From positions 2,232,501 to 2,296,500 of the forward strand of contig NZ_AHCF03000003.1 of assembly GCF_000238275.3 (NCBI RefSeq): a DNA stretch of 64,000 bases. Reading direction: 5' to 3'. The notes beneath the pieces were generated by a model. That model had not been told where the DNA came from and did no database searches. It worked only from the letters and a program-made list of their open reading frames with translations. This document shows positions 45,379 through 54,835 of this stretch, piece by piece. The translations under genes were made by a program, and so were the position numbers. Source of the DNA: Pseudoalteromonas undina. GTDB taxonomy: Bacteria; Pseudomonadota; Gammaproteobacteria; Enterobacterales; Alteromonadaceae. Every line of letters starts with the position of its first letter. Within the stretch, counting starts at the first letter, position 1.

Positions 45379-45957
45379 ATGTCTAACTTTAAAGAACTCC
45401 GTACCCAAGATATTTCTCATGGCACTATTGCTGATACTTTTACTAATGAGGCTGTGATCGATTTAACCTCTCCAGCAACACGTATAGTAACTAGCTTTAC
45501 TCAAACAAGTCCTATGCGCGCAGCGTTTGATACAACCATTGAACAAGCATCAAAACAACTAAATACTCAGCCTTCTGATTTTATTTTAGTAACTGATGAG
45601 CATCAAAAGCTAATTGGTATTGTCGCAAGTGCAGATTTACAAAGCTCAAAAATCATGATTTTATCGCAGCGTTTAGGCTTGCCTCGTAGTGAAATTAGCT
45701 TACGCTATTTAATGACACCGCTGAGTAACTTAATGGGTGTAAGTATGAAAAGCTTAAGCTACTCATGTATCGGTGATGCACTGCAAACTATGGAACATCA
45801 TGGTGCTATGTTTATATTAGTTACTGCGGCTAATAATGAAATAAGTGGTTTAATTTCAGCACGCGATATAGCACGTAAGCTGCAAATTCCTGTTCATATT
45901 AGCCCAATAGCGCACACATTTAGTGAAGTACTCGAAAGTGTAGAGCACCCTCACTAA
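45379..45957 (+). CDS. CBS-domain pair protein
   Basis: A 192-residue cytosolic protein with two CBS motifs: about 55-110 (QPSDFILVTDEHQKLIGIVA) and about 125-180 (HHGAMFILVTAANNEISGLI, then SARDIARKL). Such pairs bind adenine nucleotides or AdoMet and act as regulators. The partner is not evident. The start ATG at 45379 has AGGTGG five bases upstream. It is followed by a strong terminator, so it does not run into tex. Confidence 0.85.
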   Translation: MSNFKELRTQDISHGTIADTFTNEAVIDLTSPATRIVTSFTQTSPMRAAFDTTIEQASKQLNTQPSDFILVTDEHQKLIGIVASADLQSSKIMILSQRLGLPRSEISLRYLMTPLSNLMGVSMKSLSYSCIGDALQTMEHHGAMFILVTAANNEISGLISARDIARKLQIPVHISPIAHTFSEVLESVEHPH

Positions 45958-45987
45958 ATCCGCTTTTTATTGCCCCAGCAATGGCAT

Positions 45988-46025
45988 CTTAAAGCAAGTA
46001 AAATAGCTTGCTTTAAGAGCTTTTT
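45988..46025 (+). terminator. Intrinsic terminator downstream of the CBS gene
   Basis: CTTAAAGCAAG (45988-45998) and CTTGCTTTAAG (46007-46017) form a perfect 11-bp stem with an 8-base loop, followed by AGCTTTTTATT. Confidence 0.85.
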
Positions 46026-46113
46026 ATTACCCTCCCCTGTGATATTATTCAAGACATTGACGCATCAGTTAACTTTTTAGCTGGTCTTATTTTTTGTATT
46101 AAAAGGTTTTTGC

Positions 46114-48438
46114 ATGAGCGATATCTCTGCACGTTTAGCAACGGAGCTAAATGCACAGCAGCAACAAGTGGTTGCAGCAACAAAGTTACTTGATGAAGGC
46201 GCAACAGTCCCCTTTATTGCCCGTTACAGAAAAGAAGTGACCGGTGGATTAGATGACACCCAACTACGCCTTCTAGAACAACGTTTATCTTATTTGCGTG
46301 AACTTGAAGAGCGTCGTGGATTTATCCTGTCGACGATAGAATCACAAAATAAGCTTAGTGCTGAATTAGCGGCTGATATTAAAGCTGCACAAAGTAAAAC
46401 CGAACTAGAAGACTTATATTTGCCTTATAAAGCAAAGCGCCGCACTAAAGGTCAAATAGCTATTGAAGCTGGTTTAGAACCACTAGCTGATGCGTTATTT
46501 AACGATCCAATGCTTGACCCAGACGCTGAGGCTGCAAAATTTATTAATGCCGAAAAAGCGATTGTCGATACTAAAGCAGCGCTTGATGGTGCTAAGTTTA
46601 TTTTGATGGAGCGCTTTGCTGAAGACGCTAAATTACTCGCTAAATTTAGAAGTCATATTAGTCAAAATGGAGCGATTGAAAGTAAACTTATTGATGGCCA
46701 AGAACAAGCGGGGGCTAAATACCGAGACTACTTTGAACATCAAGAACCATTAAAAAAAGTCCCCTCGCATCGAGCATTAGCCATGCTAAGAGCACGTAAC
46801 GAAGGTATTTTACAGTTAACTATTAATCCTGAGCCTAACGCTGAAAACCCAGCGCAATTGTGTGCACAGATGATCAGCGATCATTACCGCCTAGATATTA
46901 AAAACAAACCTGCCAGCGCTTGGTTATTAACTGTAGTGCAATGGGCGTGGAAAATTAAGCTTGGATTACATTTAGAAAATGAATTTTTAGCCGCAATGCG
47001 TGAAAAGGCCGAAACCGGTGCCATTGATGTATTTGCTAAAAACTTAAAAGACTTATTAATGGCAGCCCCTGCAGGCCCTCGTACTACGTTAGGCTTAGAT
47101 CCTGGTTTACGTACTGGTTGTAAAATTGCCGTGGTTGATAGCACAGGTAAACTGCTTGCTACCCAAACGATTTTCCCACATGCACCACAAAATCATTGGG
47201 ATAAATCATTACGCACGCTCGAACAATTATGTCGCCAACATAAAGTTGAGCTCATTGCGATTGGTAACGGTACCGCTTCTCGCGAATCAGATAAACTAGT
47301 TGGCGAACTTATCAAAGCCAATACTGAGCTTAAACTAAATAAAATCATGGTCAGTGAGGCCGGCGCTTCGGTTTACTCTGCTTCTGAGTTTGCTGCTAAT
47401 GAATTTCCAGATCTAGATGTATCTTTACGTGGTGCCGTATCTATTGCGCGTCGCCTTCAAGACCCATTGGCTGAGTTGGTTAAAATAGAGCCTAAGTCTA
47501 TTGGTGTAGGCCAATATCAACATGATGTATCACAAAGCCAACTAGGACAAAGTCTAATCTCAGTGGTAGAAGACTGTGTAAACAGTGTGGGGGTTGATTT
47601 AAATATGGCCTCTGTACCTTTACTTGCACGTGTTTCTGGTTTAAACAAAACCTTAGCGCAAAACATTGTAAGCTACCGTGATACAAACGGGTCATTTACA
47701 AAACGTAGTCAGTTGAAAAAAGTAGAGCGCTTAGGGCCAAAAGCATTTGAACAAGCAGCCGGCTTTTTACGCATTAACAATGGCAGCGATCCACTAGACA
47801 ACTCATCAGTTCACCCTGAAGCATACCCTATCGTTAAGCGTATTTGTGAGCACAATCAGGTAGACGTAAATAACCTCATTGGTAACAAAGAGTTTTTAAA
47901 TAAGCTCGCTGCAAATGACTATATTGACGATAAATTTGGTCTGCCTACTGTGACCGATATTATTAGCGAGCTTGATAAGCCGGGTCGCGATCCACGCCCT
48001 GAATTTAAAACTGCTGAGTTTAAAGCAGGCATTGAAAAAATTAGTGATTTAAAACCAGGAATGATTTTAGAAGGCGTGGTATCGAACGTAGCTAATTTTG
48101 GCGCATTTGTGGATGTTGGCGTACATCAAGATGGACTAGTGCATATTTCGGCTATTACTAATAAGTTTATTTCAGACCCACGAGAAGTGGTTAAAGCTGG
48201 TGACATTGTTAAAGTGAAAGTGGTTGAGGTTGACGCTGCACGTAAACGTATTAGCTTTACCATGCGCCTAGATGACGAGATAGACACTAGCAATAAAGCT
48301 GCCCCTGCGGCGCCGCAAAAGCCACGTGGTAACAATGCAAACCAATCGCGAGCGCCCAAACCTAAGCGCGACACAGGCAATGCCATGATGGGAAATGCGT
48401 TTGCTGATGCCTTTGCCAATGCGAAAGTGAAAAAATAA
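46114..48438 (+). CDS. tex: Tex family RNA-binding transcription accessory protein
   Basis: Tex (YhgF in E. coli) is a conserved nucleic-acid-binding protein linked to transcription and ribosomal RNA. The 774 residues match YhgF (773). In order: N-terminal helical region with [20 protein letters not shown], a YqgF/RuvX-like domain ([20 protein letters not shown]), helix-hairpin-helix repeats ([20 protein letters not shown]), and an S1 domain near 648-718 ([20 protein letters not shown]). A basic tail rich in Asn and Lys ends the protein. AAAGG precedes the ATG. Confidence 0.95.
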   Translation: MSDISARLATELNAQQQQVVAATKLLDEGATVPFIARYRKEVTGGLDDTQLRLLEQRLSYLRELEERRGFILSTIESQNKLSAELAADIKAAQSKTELEDLYLPYKAKRRTKGQIAIEAGLEPLADALFNDPMLDPDAEAAKFINAEKAIVDTKAALDGAKFILMERFAEDAKLLAKFRSHISQNGAIESKLIDGQEQAGAKYRDYFEHQEPLKKVPSHRALAMLRARNEGILQLTINPEPNAENPAQLCAQMISDHYRLDIKNKPASAWLLTVVQWAWKIKLGLHLENEFLAAMREKAETGAIDVFAKNLKDLLMAAPAGPRTTLGLDPGLRTGCKIAVVDSTGKLLATQTIFPHAPQNHWDKSLRTLEQLCRQHKVELIAIGNGTASRESDKLVGELIKANTELKLNKIMVSEAGASVYSASEFAANEFPDLDVSLRGAVSIARRLQDPLAELVKIEPKSIGVGQYQHDVSQSQLGQSLISVVEDCVNSVGVDLNMASVPLLARVSGLNKTLAQNIVSYRDTNGSFTKRSQLKKVERLGPKAFEQAAGFLRINNGSDPLDNSSVHPEAYPIVKRICEHNQVDVNNLIGNKEFLNKLAANDYIDDKFGLPTVTDIISELDKPGRDPRPEFKTAEFKAGIEKISDLKPGMILEGVVSNVANFGAFVDVGVHQDGLVHISAITNKFISDPREVVKAGDIVKVKVVEVDAARKRISFTMRLDDEIDTSNKAAPAAPQKPRGNNANQSRAPKPKRDTGNAMMGNAFADAFANAKVKK

Positions 48439-48445
48439 AATGACC

Positions 48446-48479
48446 CCATAAAAAAACCGCTTAGGCGGTTTTTTTATGG
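48446..48479. terminator. Bidirectional terminator between tex and the metalloprotease gene
   Basis: A perfect 15-bp inverted repeat with loop TTAG; each arm holds a run of seven A or T and a GC core (ACCGC / GCGGT). It works for tex on the plus strand and for the gene ending at 48501 on the minus strand. Confidence 0.92.
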
Positions 48480-48500
48480 CTATTAAATATAAGGTTTAGT

Positions 48501-49358
48501 TTAAATTTGTGCTGAGAATTGGCTTTGAGTCGCAGGTGATGTAGCCAGTTGATAAAAACTAGCAATGCGCCCAGCACGCGCTTCTACTTCAACATCACGC
48601 GATTGCTCTTCGCTTTTAGCAGTTTTTACTTCTGAACTTTCACTGTTAGAAAACGACGCACTGACTCTGCTTTTATCTTCGCTGCTATCTTCGTCATCAG
48701 CTGAAGCTAACTCAGCTTGTGCTGCGGCTATCTTTTGAGTGGCATCTGCCGCAATTGCCCTATCGGCACCTGAAGGCTCAGCCGGCGCGAGTGCTGCAGC
48801 ACGTACCGTTTGCATTTTATCAATAGTTGCTTGAGGGTCGCCATTGATAACCCCAACATCTATCGGTACTTCACCACCTACCGCATAGTTAGTACCATCG
48901 GGCCCTCTTTGATATTCGTAGCTAGGAGAGCCCGCATATTGTCCACCCACAGCGGCATGCGCTTGCTCATGTGTTCGTACTTCAGTGTCGCGCGCTTTAA
49001 GTTCTTTAATTTGCTGTAATTCTTGCTCAAGTTGCAGTTCTTCTTGCTCACTAACTTCTTCTGCAGCTTGTTGTTTTTCTTGCTCGGCATTATCTTGATC
49101 GCTATCTGCATTGCCTTCGCGTTGCGCAATCGTTTTATCGTCTGCAATTTTGCCACTCGCATTGTAGGTTGAGCTGTCGCTATTACCTGGCAGTTTGGCT
49201 TTTTCTGCATCACTTTGAGCTTTGTTTTCAGTGCTACCTGCGGTGTTTGCAGCGGCTGGGGGAATGACTTCACGTAGCTGGTTGTCACGCCGAGCAGTCT
49301 CCGTATAAACATTTGCGGTGTTTATATTAATAGACGGAAACGGCGTGACGATATTCAT
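48501..49358 (-). CDS. SprA-related putative metalloprotease (CJM1_0395 family)
   Basis: A 285-residue protein of the SprA-related family. The core holds HEQAH at 130-134 inside EVRTHEQAHAAVGGQYAG, then SYEYQRGPDGTNYAVGGEVP with a possible third ligand E163. Flanking parts are low-complexity: an acidic, Glu/Gln-rich coiled coil (about 85-122) and a Ser/Glu-rich C-terminal stretch. There is no signal peptide. Proteolysis has not been proven for the family as far as I know. It is 6 nt after the rod-like mini-protein gene, so the two form an operon. Confidence 0.85.
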   Translation of the reverse strand: MNIVTPFPSININTANVYTETARRDNQLREVIPPAAANTAGSTENKAQSDAEKAKLPGNSDSSTYNASGKIADDKTIAQREGNADSDQDNAEQEKQQAAEEVSEQEELQLEQELQQIKELKARDTEVRTHEQAHAAVGGQYAGSPSYEYQRGPDGTNYAVGGEVPIDVGVINGDPQATIDKMQTVRAAALAPAEPSGADRAIAADATQKIAAAQAELASADDEDSSEDKSRVSASFSNSESSEVKTAKSEEQSRDVEVEARAGRIASFYQLATSPATQSQFSAQI

Positions 49359-49364
49359 GAGAAA

Positions 49365-49673
49365 TTACACTTTAATATCGACTAAAGTGCCTAATACGTC
49401 ATCTGCAGTTTGGATAGATTGCGTGTTTGCCTTAGCATTAAACTCTTCAACTTTTAAGTTTACTAACGCATCATCAATTCGTGCAGGTTGAGATACTGGC
49501 GCGGTGACTGCTTCTTCAGGGCGAGCGGCCGTTAATTGACGTTGCTGCGCTAGTTGAGAGTCGTCTTGCTGCTCTATGCTGGCACGATTAATCTCAGCGC
49601 TGGCTTTTTCAATTCCTTGGCTGGCTCTATTAAACCCTTCAACACCACTATTGAATACAGATCCTATTAGCAT
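49365..49673 (-). CDS. Small protein resembling the ends of flagellar rod/hook proteins
   Basis: A 102-residue protein. Its N-terminal helix (VFNSGVEGFNRASQGIEKAS, 6-25) looks like the opening D0 helix of FlgB/C/E/F/G-type proteins, and its end (FNAKANTQSIQTADDVLGTL, 78-97, then VDIKV) like their closing D0 helix. A polar linker of about 35 residues replaces the D1 domain. No other flagellar gene is near. The similarity is pattern-based from reading, not from a search. It starts the operon with the SprA-related gene. Confidence 0.6.
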   Translation of the reverse strand: MLIGSVFNSGVEGFNRASQGIEKASAEINRASIEQQDDSQLAQQRQLTAARPEEAVTAPVSQPARIDDALVNLKVEEFNAKANTQSIQTADDVLGTLVDIKV

Positions 49674-49765
49674 AATAATAAACCTCCAGCAAATAAATAT
49701 TGTTTAATTATCGCTCAAAAATCACGCAAAATAAAGCTTTAAACCGCAGTAATCATGGCTTTGCT

Positions 49766-50503
49766 TCAAAGCATTGATTTAACGGCAGATAAAAATTCAC
49801 TTTTATGAGAAATAAAAGGCGCATGCGATGCTTTGTCTATCACTTCGTACTCAAAGTCAGCATTAAGTGCCACCATTTTCTCAATAACCCGATAAGGAAC
49901 AAGAGAGTCTAAGCGCCCAAAAATGCCGCGTATAGTCACTGGGCATTGAGCAAATAATTCGCGTAAATCTTCATTTTGCAATATTTCCAGCCCTGCACTT
50001 AAAGCCTCGTTATTCGGAGGCGGTGACTGACTCAATAACTGCTTTAGCTGTTTTATATCATCTCGAGCAGACTCACTGCCCATTGCCTGAATTGCCAAAA
50101 AACGCTCTATCGTTTTTGAACGCTCTTGCAACAACTGCTCTTTGAACTGTTTTAATACTTTAGGCTTAATGCCAGCCCATGGTAATTGCTCTGCAAAAAA
50201 GGGCGTTGAAGCAACTAAAATGACTTTTGATACTTTTTCTGGCCAATGTTTGGCAATATAAATAGCAAACAACCCACCTAAAGACCACCCCATTAGTACC
50301 GACTGTGGCTTTAACTGCTCACTCACCTGCTTTGCAGCATCGTGTAATGTATATGGGCTTAAAGAGGCGTTATTATCACCATAACCGGGTAAATCCAAAC
50401 AGCGCACTTTACCTGAATATAAAAACTCTAATTCTGGTTTTATTAACTGCCACACACCTTGGCTCATTCCCCAACCATGTAACAACACACATTCATTTTG
50501 CAT
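49766..50503 (-). CDS. bioH: Pimeloyl-ACP methyl ester carboxylesterase BioH
   Basis: BioH removes the methyl ester from pimeloyl-ACP, ending chain growth for biotin synthesis. The 245 residues (256 in E. coli) form an alpha/beta hydrolase with LLHGWGMSQGVW near 7-18 (oxyanion), nucleophile Ser in GWSLGGLFAIYIA, Asp in GIFGRLDSLVPYR and His in DKASHAPFISH. It is divergent from comF across 75 nt, the same neighbourhood as E. coli bioH-gntX. Confidence 0.92.
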   Translation of the reverse strand: MQNECVLLHGWGMSQGVWQLIKPELEFLYSGKVRCLDLPGYGDNNASLSPYTLHDAAKQVSEQLKPQSVLMGWSLGGLFAIYIAKHWPEKVSKVILVASTPFFAEQLPWAGIKPKVLKQFKEQLLQERSKTIERFLAIQAMGSESARDDIKQLKQLLSQSPPPNNEALSAGLEILQNEDLRELFAQCPVTIRGIFGRLDSLVPYRVIEKMVALNADFEYEVIDKASHAPFISHKSEFLSAVKSML

Positions 50504-50578
50504 ATTTGCCTAACCTTAACCAAACTTGAGTTCTATGATAGCGCTTTAAAAGGAGTTTGTAATGAGGATCATCAGCGA

Positions 50579-51256
50579 ATGAAACTCAGCCTAAGTGATT
50601 GGCTATTCCCCTCTTACTGTGTGTTATGTCAAAGTCAAATTCATAGCTCAATGGGACTGTGTCAATTTTGTTTAGATGACTTGCCATTGCTAGATTTGGC
50701 CGAGCATGACAATTTATTTTACCGCCCTGATATTGTAGAAATGTTTCCTAACTGCAACTTTGAAAAGCTGTTTGCCTGTGCTTTTTACCAGCCCCCTTTT
50801 GATTTATGGTTAAAGCAGCTTAAATTTAATAATCAAATCCATTATAAAAAAGCACTACAGCAAGTCATAAAAAAACAACTTAGGGTTTTTATGACTAAAC
50901 ACCCTGCCGCTGTTGATGCATTTATAATTTTACCTTTACATAAAGCGCGCTTTTTAACGCGTGGGTTTAATCAAGTCACCCAAGTATGGCAGCCCTGTTT
51001 AGGGTCAAATAAAGTATTAAATAATGCGTTGCTTCGCCATAAACACACCTCGGCACAATCACAATTAAGCAAAGCTAAAAGAGTTAAAAATTTACAGCAG
51101 GCTTTTTCATGCAAAATTAATTTAGAGGGAAAAACGGTAGTAATTATCGATGATATTATGACTACAGGAGCAACTCTTAATGCAGCCACCTTATCGTTAA
51201 AAGAAGCCGGCGCTAAACACGTATGGGCATTTACCACGTGCTTAACGCCACTTTAG
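50579..51256 (+). CDS. ComF family protein (phosphoribosyltransferase-like)
   Basis: ComF proteins (GntX/YhgH in E. coli) are linked to DNA uptake and to use of DNA as nutrient. The 225 residues start with a cysteine-rich zinc-like stretch (SYCVLCQSQ, then LCQFCLDDL) and end with a phosphoribosyltransferase motif VVIIDDIMTTGATLNAATLS. RGFNQV is the conserved middle mark. The ATG at 50579 gives the family start MKLSLSDWLFP; the frame is open further upstream but unlike the family. Confidence 0.9.
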   Translation: MKLSLSDWLFPSYCVLCQSQIHSSMGLCQFCLDDLPLLDLAEHDNLFYRPDIVEMFPNCNFEKLFACAFYQPPFDLWLKQLKFNNQIHYKKALQQVIKKQLRVFMTKHPAAVDAFIILPLHKARFLTRGFNQVTQVWQPCLGSNKVLNNALLRHKHTSAQSQLSKAKRVKNLQQAFSCKINLEGKTVVIIDDIMTTGATLNAATLSLKEAGAKHVWAFTTCLTPL

Positions 51257-51262
51257 GGCGTG

Positions 51263-53812
51263 TTAGTTTCCACTCACGCGAAAGGTGTGACCAAAAAATA
51301 AAGCATTACTTAATAATCGGCTGGTACCATACCAGTACCCTCTAAATACAGGGTTATCTGTCATCGCAATAACACTACCTCGACCATAAGAGTGTGCCAT
51401 TAACGCTGCCCCACCAGCCACTTGCTCTACATTTATTGCATCAGTAAAACCAGCAAGTAGCGGCTGCTGTGTATAGGTAAGTATATTTACAAATGGTGCT
51501 TCAGAGGCTTCAAGTAGCCAAGTACTATTTTTAAATACGGGTAGTGTGTCACGCTTAAATGAAAACATTAGTGGGTGAGTTGTATCTACCTTGGTATTAA
51601 ATATCGCACCTGCAATACGCTGACGACCTGCTAGGTGGTCTTTGTCTGCATACTTTAAACCTTGAGTATCAAATGCACTAGCCACATCTCTACGCGATAA
51701 GTAGCTTGCTTTTAATAGCTGTTGATCGGCTAAAAACTTAGCTCCGCCTTTGTGCCCCCAAATAACACCACCTTTCCTTACCCAGCTTTTTATAGCAACT
51801 TTATCGGAATCAGATAAAGTAGAATAGTTACCATGTGGCAACACAATATGGCTGTAATTACTGAGCTCTAAAGACGCTAAACGCTCCATTTCAACAATGG
51901 TTGGCGCTACACCCACAAAACGGTCTAGGTAGTACCACACTTCACCCGCTTCATATTGGCTCACGCCTTTACCACCAACCAATAACACCTTAGGTGCAGA
52001 AACCACAGCCATAGAGCGAGACCCTAAATCAGCACCTTTACTAGTTAAACCGGTAGTAATTGGTTTAACTTCAATCCCAAACTGGCTTTGTGCTTGGTTT
52101 AACTTTGTCACCCAGTTGGTGTCAGTTTGAAGTCCTGCTGGAATAATAATACTACCTGCGTCAAAGTTTACTTCTGCATTGGTTGATACTGCTGTTAATG
52201 GTTTTAATGCAACACGAGCTTTAATGCCTTGCTGTAACAGACTATTGAGCATTTTGGGAGCTTGCATGTCATTCCATGCAAATCCATAGGCGTAATTTTT
52301 AGTCAGTGACGCTAACTCTGGCTGCTTTGGTTTTTGCCAAGCTGTTTTTTCTACCTCTAATCCCCAGCGGCTGTTTACTTTAGCAAATGGTAAATTAAAC
52401 GCATGCGCTAATGTCCAACCCGACACATCGTAAAAGGTGTTATCGGCAAAGTTTTGTTGCTCACTAAAAATAGCTTTAACTAATCGATATTGTGGTTGCG
52501 CAAGCGGCACAAAATAACTATTAGCGGTAAAGTTTTTACCTTCAGCTTTTAGCCCTTCTTTCACTGGGTAGGCATTAATTTGATGTTGTTTAAGTATGCT
52601 TAAAAAATCGTTAGTACGGGTATGATCTTCATCTGCTTGAACAATATAGCCCTGATAGTCTTCATCTTTGGCAAGCTCAACTGCTTTGTTATAAAAGTTA
52701 GCTTGGTACTCTAGCAAAGCTTGGCGGTTATCAATCGCTGCTTTAAACGTTGATAAGCTCGTTAACAGTTGGTTTTTAATCGTAAACGCAAAAGTTAGCG
52801 GGCCATTGATCGTTTCTCGAATATGGCCACGAGAACTTGCTTGTTCAAATAAAATACCCACACCACCATTTACATCGGGGTAGGTAGAGCCTTTACCATA
52901 ATAAAAGTCATCAAAGCTTTCTTCGGTGAAGTATAACGCGTTGTTTTCATCTAATGTTTTAGCGTGATAATTTGCAATCGCTTTAGTTAGACTTACATTT
53001 TCTTCAGGGGTAATTGGGTGTTTACGACTTGGGATACCCGGTTGAAAAAAGTAGCTACTATTTGGCCCCATTTCATGAAAGTCAGTTAAAATATTAGGCT
53101 TCCAATAATGAAACTTAGCAATCCTTGCGCGCGACTCTGGGTGCTGTAACAGCAACCAATCACGGTTTAAATCAAACCAATAATGGTTTGTTCGACTGCT
53201 TGGCCAGCTCTCTACATGCTCTCGGGTTTGCGGATCTGACGATAAGTTCATTCCACGATTACTATTAGCCCAATTTGCGAAACGTGCTAAGCCGTCAGGG
53301 TTAAGCGACGGGTCGAGTAAAATAACCGTGTTGTTAAGTAGCTCATTTATTTCATCCCCTTGCGCTGCCGCTAAATAATAAGCGACTAGTAAAGCTGCAT
53401 TACTACCTGATGATTCATTCCCATGAACACTGTAACCCATCCATACAACACTTGGCTGCTCCGCTGTTTTATTGTTTGAATTATTTAGGCGAGCTAAGTG
53501 CGCTTGGCGAGTTTTTTCTATATTTTTTAATTTGTTAGCCGCAGTAATCGTTAGCATAACTAACGGGCGCTGCTCATGAGTACGACCTATTACTTCAAAA
53601 TTAATTCGATCGCTTTTTTGAGCTAAAATTTCCATGTAGCGAACAAGTTGGTCATGTCTCACATGCCACTCACCCACTTGATAACCCAGCACCTCTTGTG
53701 GTGTTGGTATGGTAGAATCGAATTCAACCTGTTGCTCAAAATAATAAGACAGGGGCTTTGCCATACTTGAAAAACTGGCCAGCACCATCATTATTGTTAA
53801 TATGAAGCGCAT
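51263..53812 (-). CDS. Exported M14-family zinc carboxypeptidase
   Basis: An 849-residue secreted or periplasmic metallopeptidase. The start at 53812 gives a signal peptide (MRFILTIMMVLASFSSMA). The M14 zinc pair is H130 and E133 in GYSVHGNESSGSNAALL, with later LLDPSLNPDGLARF and LTDFHEMGPNSSYFF. The C-terminal half (about 590-790) looks like a glutamine-amidotransferase-type fold (KVLLVGGKGVSQYEAGEVWY, SHIVLPHGNYSTLSDSDK). It lies between comF and nfuA, which adjoin in E. coli, so it is an insertion in that block. Confidence 0.88.
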   Translation of the reverse strand: MRFILTIMMVLASFSSMAKPLSYYFEQQVEFDSTIPTPQEVLGYQVGEWHVRHDQLVRYMEILAQKSDRINFEVIGRTHEQRPLVMLTITAANKLKNIEKTRQAHLARLNNSNNKTAEQPSVVWMGYSVHGNESSGSNAALLVAYYLAAAQGDEINELLNNTVILLDPSLNPDGLARFANWANSNRGMNLSSDPQTREHVESWPSSRTNHYWFDLNRDWLLLQHPESRARIAKFHYWKPNILTDFHEMGPNSSYFFQPGIPSRKHPITPEENVSLTKAIANYHAKTLDENNALYFTEESFDDFYYGKGSTYPDVNGGVGILFEQASSRGHIRETINGPLTFAFTIKNQLLTSLSTFKAAIDNRQALLEYQANFYNKAVELAKDEDYQGYIVQADEDHTRTNDFLSILKQHQINAYPVKEGLKAEGKNFTANSYFVPLAQPQYRLVKAIFSEQQNFADNTFYDVSGWTLAHAFNLPFAKVNSRWGLEVEKTAWQKPKQPELASLTKNYAYGFAWNDMQAPKMLNSLLQQGIKARVALKPLTAVSTNAEVNFDAGSIIIPAGLQTDTNWVTKLNQAQSQFGIEVKPITTGLTSKGADLGSRSMAVVSAPKVLLVGGKGVSQYEAGEVWYYLDRFVGVAPTIVEMERLASLELSNYSHIVLPHGNYSTLSDSDKVAIKSWVRKGGVIWGHKGGAKFLADQQLLKASYLSRRDVASAFDTQGLKYADKDHLAGRQRIAGAIFNTKVDTTHPLMFSFKRDTLPVFKNSTWLLEASEAPFVNILTYTQQPLLAGFTDAINVEQVAGGAALMAHSYGRGSVIAMTDNPVFRGYWYGTSRLLSNALFFGHTFRVSGN

Positions 53813-53958
53813 ATAAATCACTCTAAAAATGTTTGTTAATTGCACGCTACCATTGCTTAAAATAGATGCCAACTTTTTACGCTCAACACTAGCCGCAACA
53901 CGATGAGCGGAGTATGATATGCAGTATCCGAGTAATTTAGTCAAGTATAGACGGTATT

Positions 53959-54534
53959 ATGATTTCTATTTCCGAAACAGCGCAAGCGCATTTTGCTAAG
54001 CTATTAGCAGATCAATCTCAACAAACGAATATTCGTGTGTTTGTTGTTAACCCTGGTACATCACAAGCTGAATGTGGTGTTTCTTATTGTCCAGAAGACG
54101 CGGTAGAAGAGAGCGATATTCGCCTAAATTTTAACGGCTTTGATGCGGTTGTTGATGCTGAAAGCGCGCCTTTTTTAGCCGAAGCTGAAATTGATTTTGT
54201 TACCGACAAAATGGGCACACAGTTAACTCTTAAAGCACCTAATGCTAAAGCACGTAAACTAGGTGAAGATGCCAGCTTGAATGAGCGTGTGCAGCACATG
54301 CTAGAAACTGAAGTAAACCCACAACTTGCCAACCATGGCGGCCAAGTTAGCTTGGTAGAGATCACTGCAGCTGGTGTTGCTGTACTTCAGTTTGGTGGTG
54401 GTTGTAATGGGTGTTCTATGATCGATGTCACACTAAAAGAAGGCATTGAAAAAGAAATGATTGCTAAGTTTGATGAAATCACCGGTGTGTCTGACATTAC
54501 CGATCATGAAGCAGGCGAGCATTCTTACTACTAA
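53959..54534 (+). CDS. nfuA: Fe-S biogenesis protein NfuA
   Basis: NfuA carries and delivers [4Fe-4S] clusters under stress. The 191 residues equal the E. coli length. The N-terminal part is a degenerate A-type scaffold ([20 protein letters not shown]) and the C-terminal Nfu domain holds the cluster cysteines in [20 protein letters not shown]. It is divergent from the M14 peptidase gene and is followed after 13 nt by a small membrane protein gene. Confidence 0.95.
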   Translation: MISISETAQAHFAKLLADQSQQTNIRVFVVNPGTSQAECGVSYCPEDAVEESDIRLNFNGFDAVVDAESAPFLAEAEIDFVTDKMGTQLTLKAPNAKARKLGEDASLNERVQHMLETEVNPQLANHGGQVSLVEITAAGVAVLQFGGGCNGCSMIDVTLKEGIEKEMIAKFDEITGVSDITDHEAGEHSYY

Positions 54535-54547
54535 GCATTAATTCATT

Positions 54548-54817
54548 ATGCTAAAGCCACTTATTTACCGCTTAGGGAGCGACCCTAAGTTGAGTTTAAA
54601 GCGCTTTTTTCGCGGGCTAGCACTGTTTGTGCTAGCCGTGATATTTATCGCTGTGGGCTATTACAGCCATTACAGTTTGCAAGTTATCGGCTTGGTTATT
54701 TTAGCCCCCGCTTTATTTTTTGCTTTTTGGGGCTATGCGGGTATTTTTGCTAACCGCTTTTCTCAAGTATTAAAAAATATCCCTTCCAAAAATAACGACC
54801 CCGACCTTTGGAAGTAA
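54548..54817 (+). CDS. Small two-helix membrane protein, unknown
   Basis: I do not recognise this 89-residue protein. Two hydrophobic helices (about 23-41 and 46-66, FFRGLALFVLAVIFIAVGYY and LQVIGLVILAPALFFAFWGY) are flanked by basic ends, with a polar tail NIPSKNNDPDLWK. It follows nfuA by 13 nt and is probably co-transcribed. Confidence 0.7.
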   Translation: MLKPLIYRLGSDPKLSLKRFFRGLALFVLAVIFIAVGYYSHYSLQVIGLVILAPALFFAFWGYAGIFANRFSQVLKNIPSKNNDPDLWK

Positions 54818-54835
54818 CGGTTTATATCAATTCGC

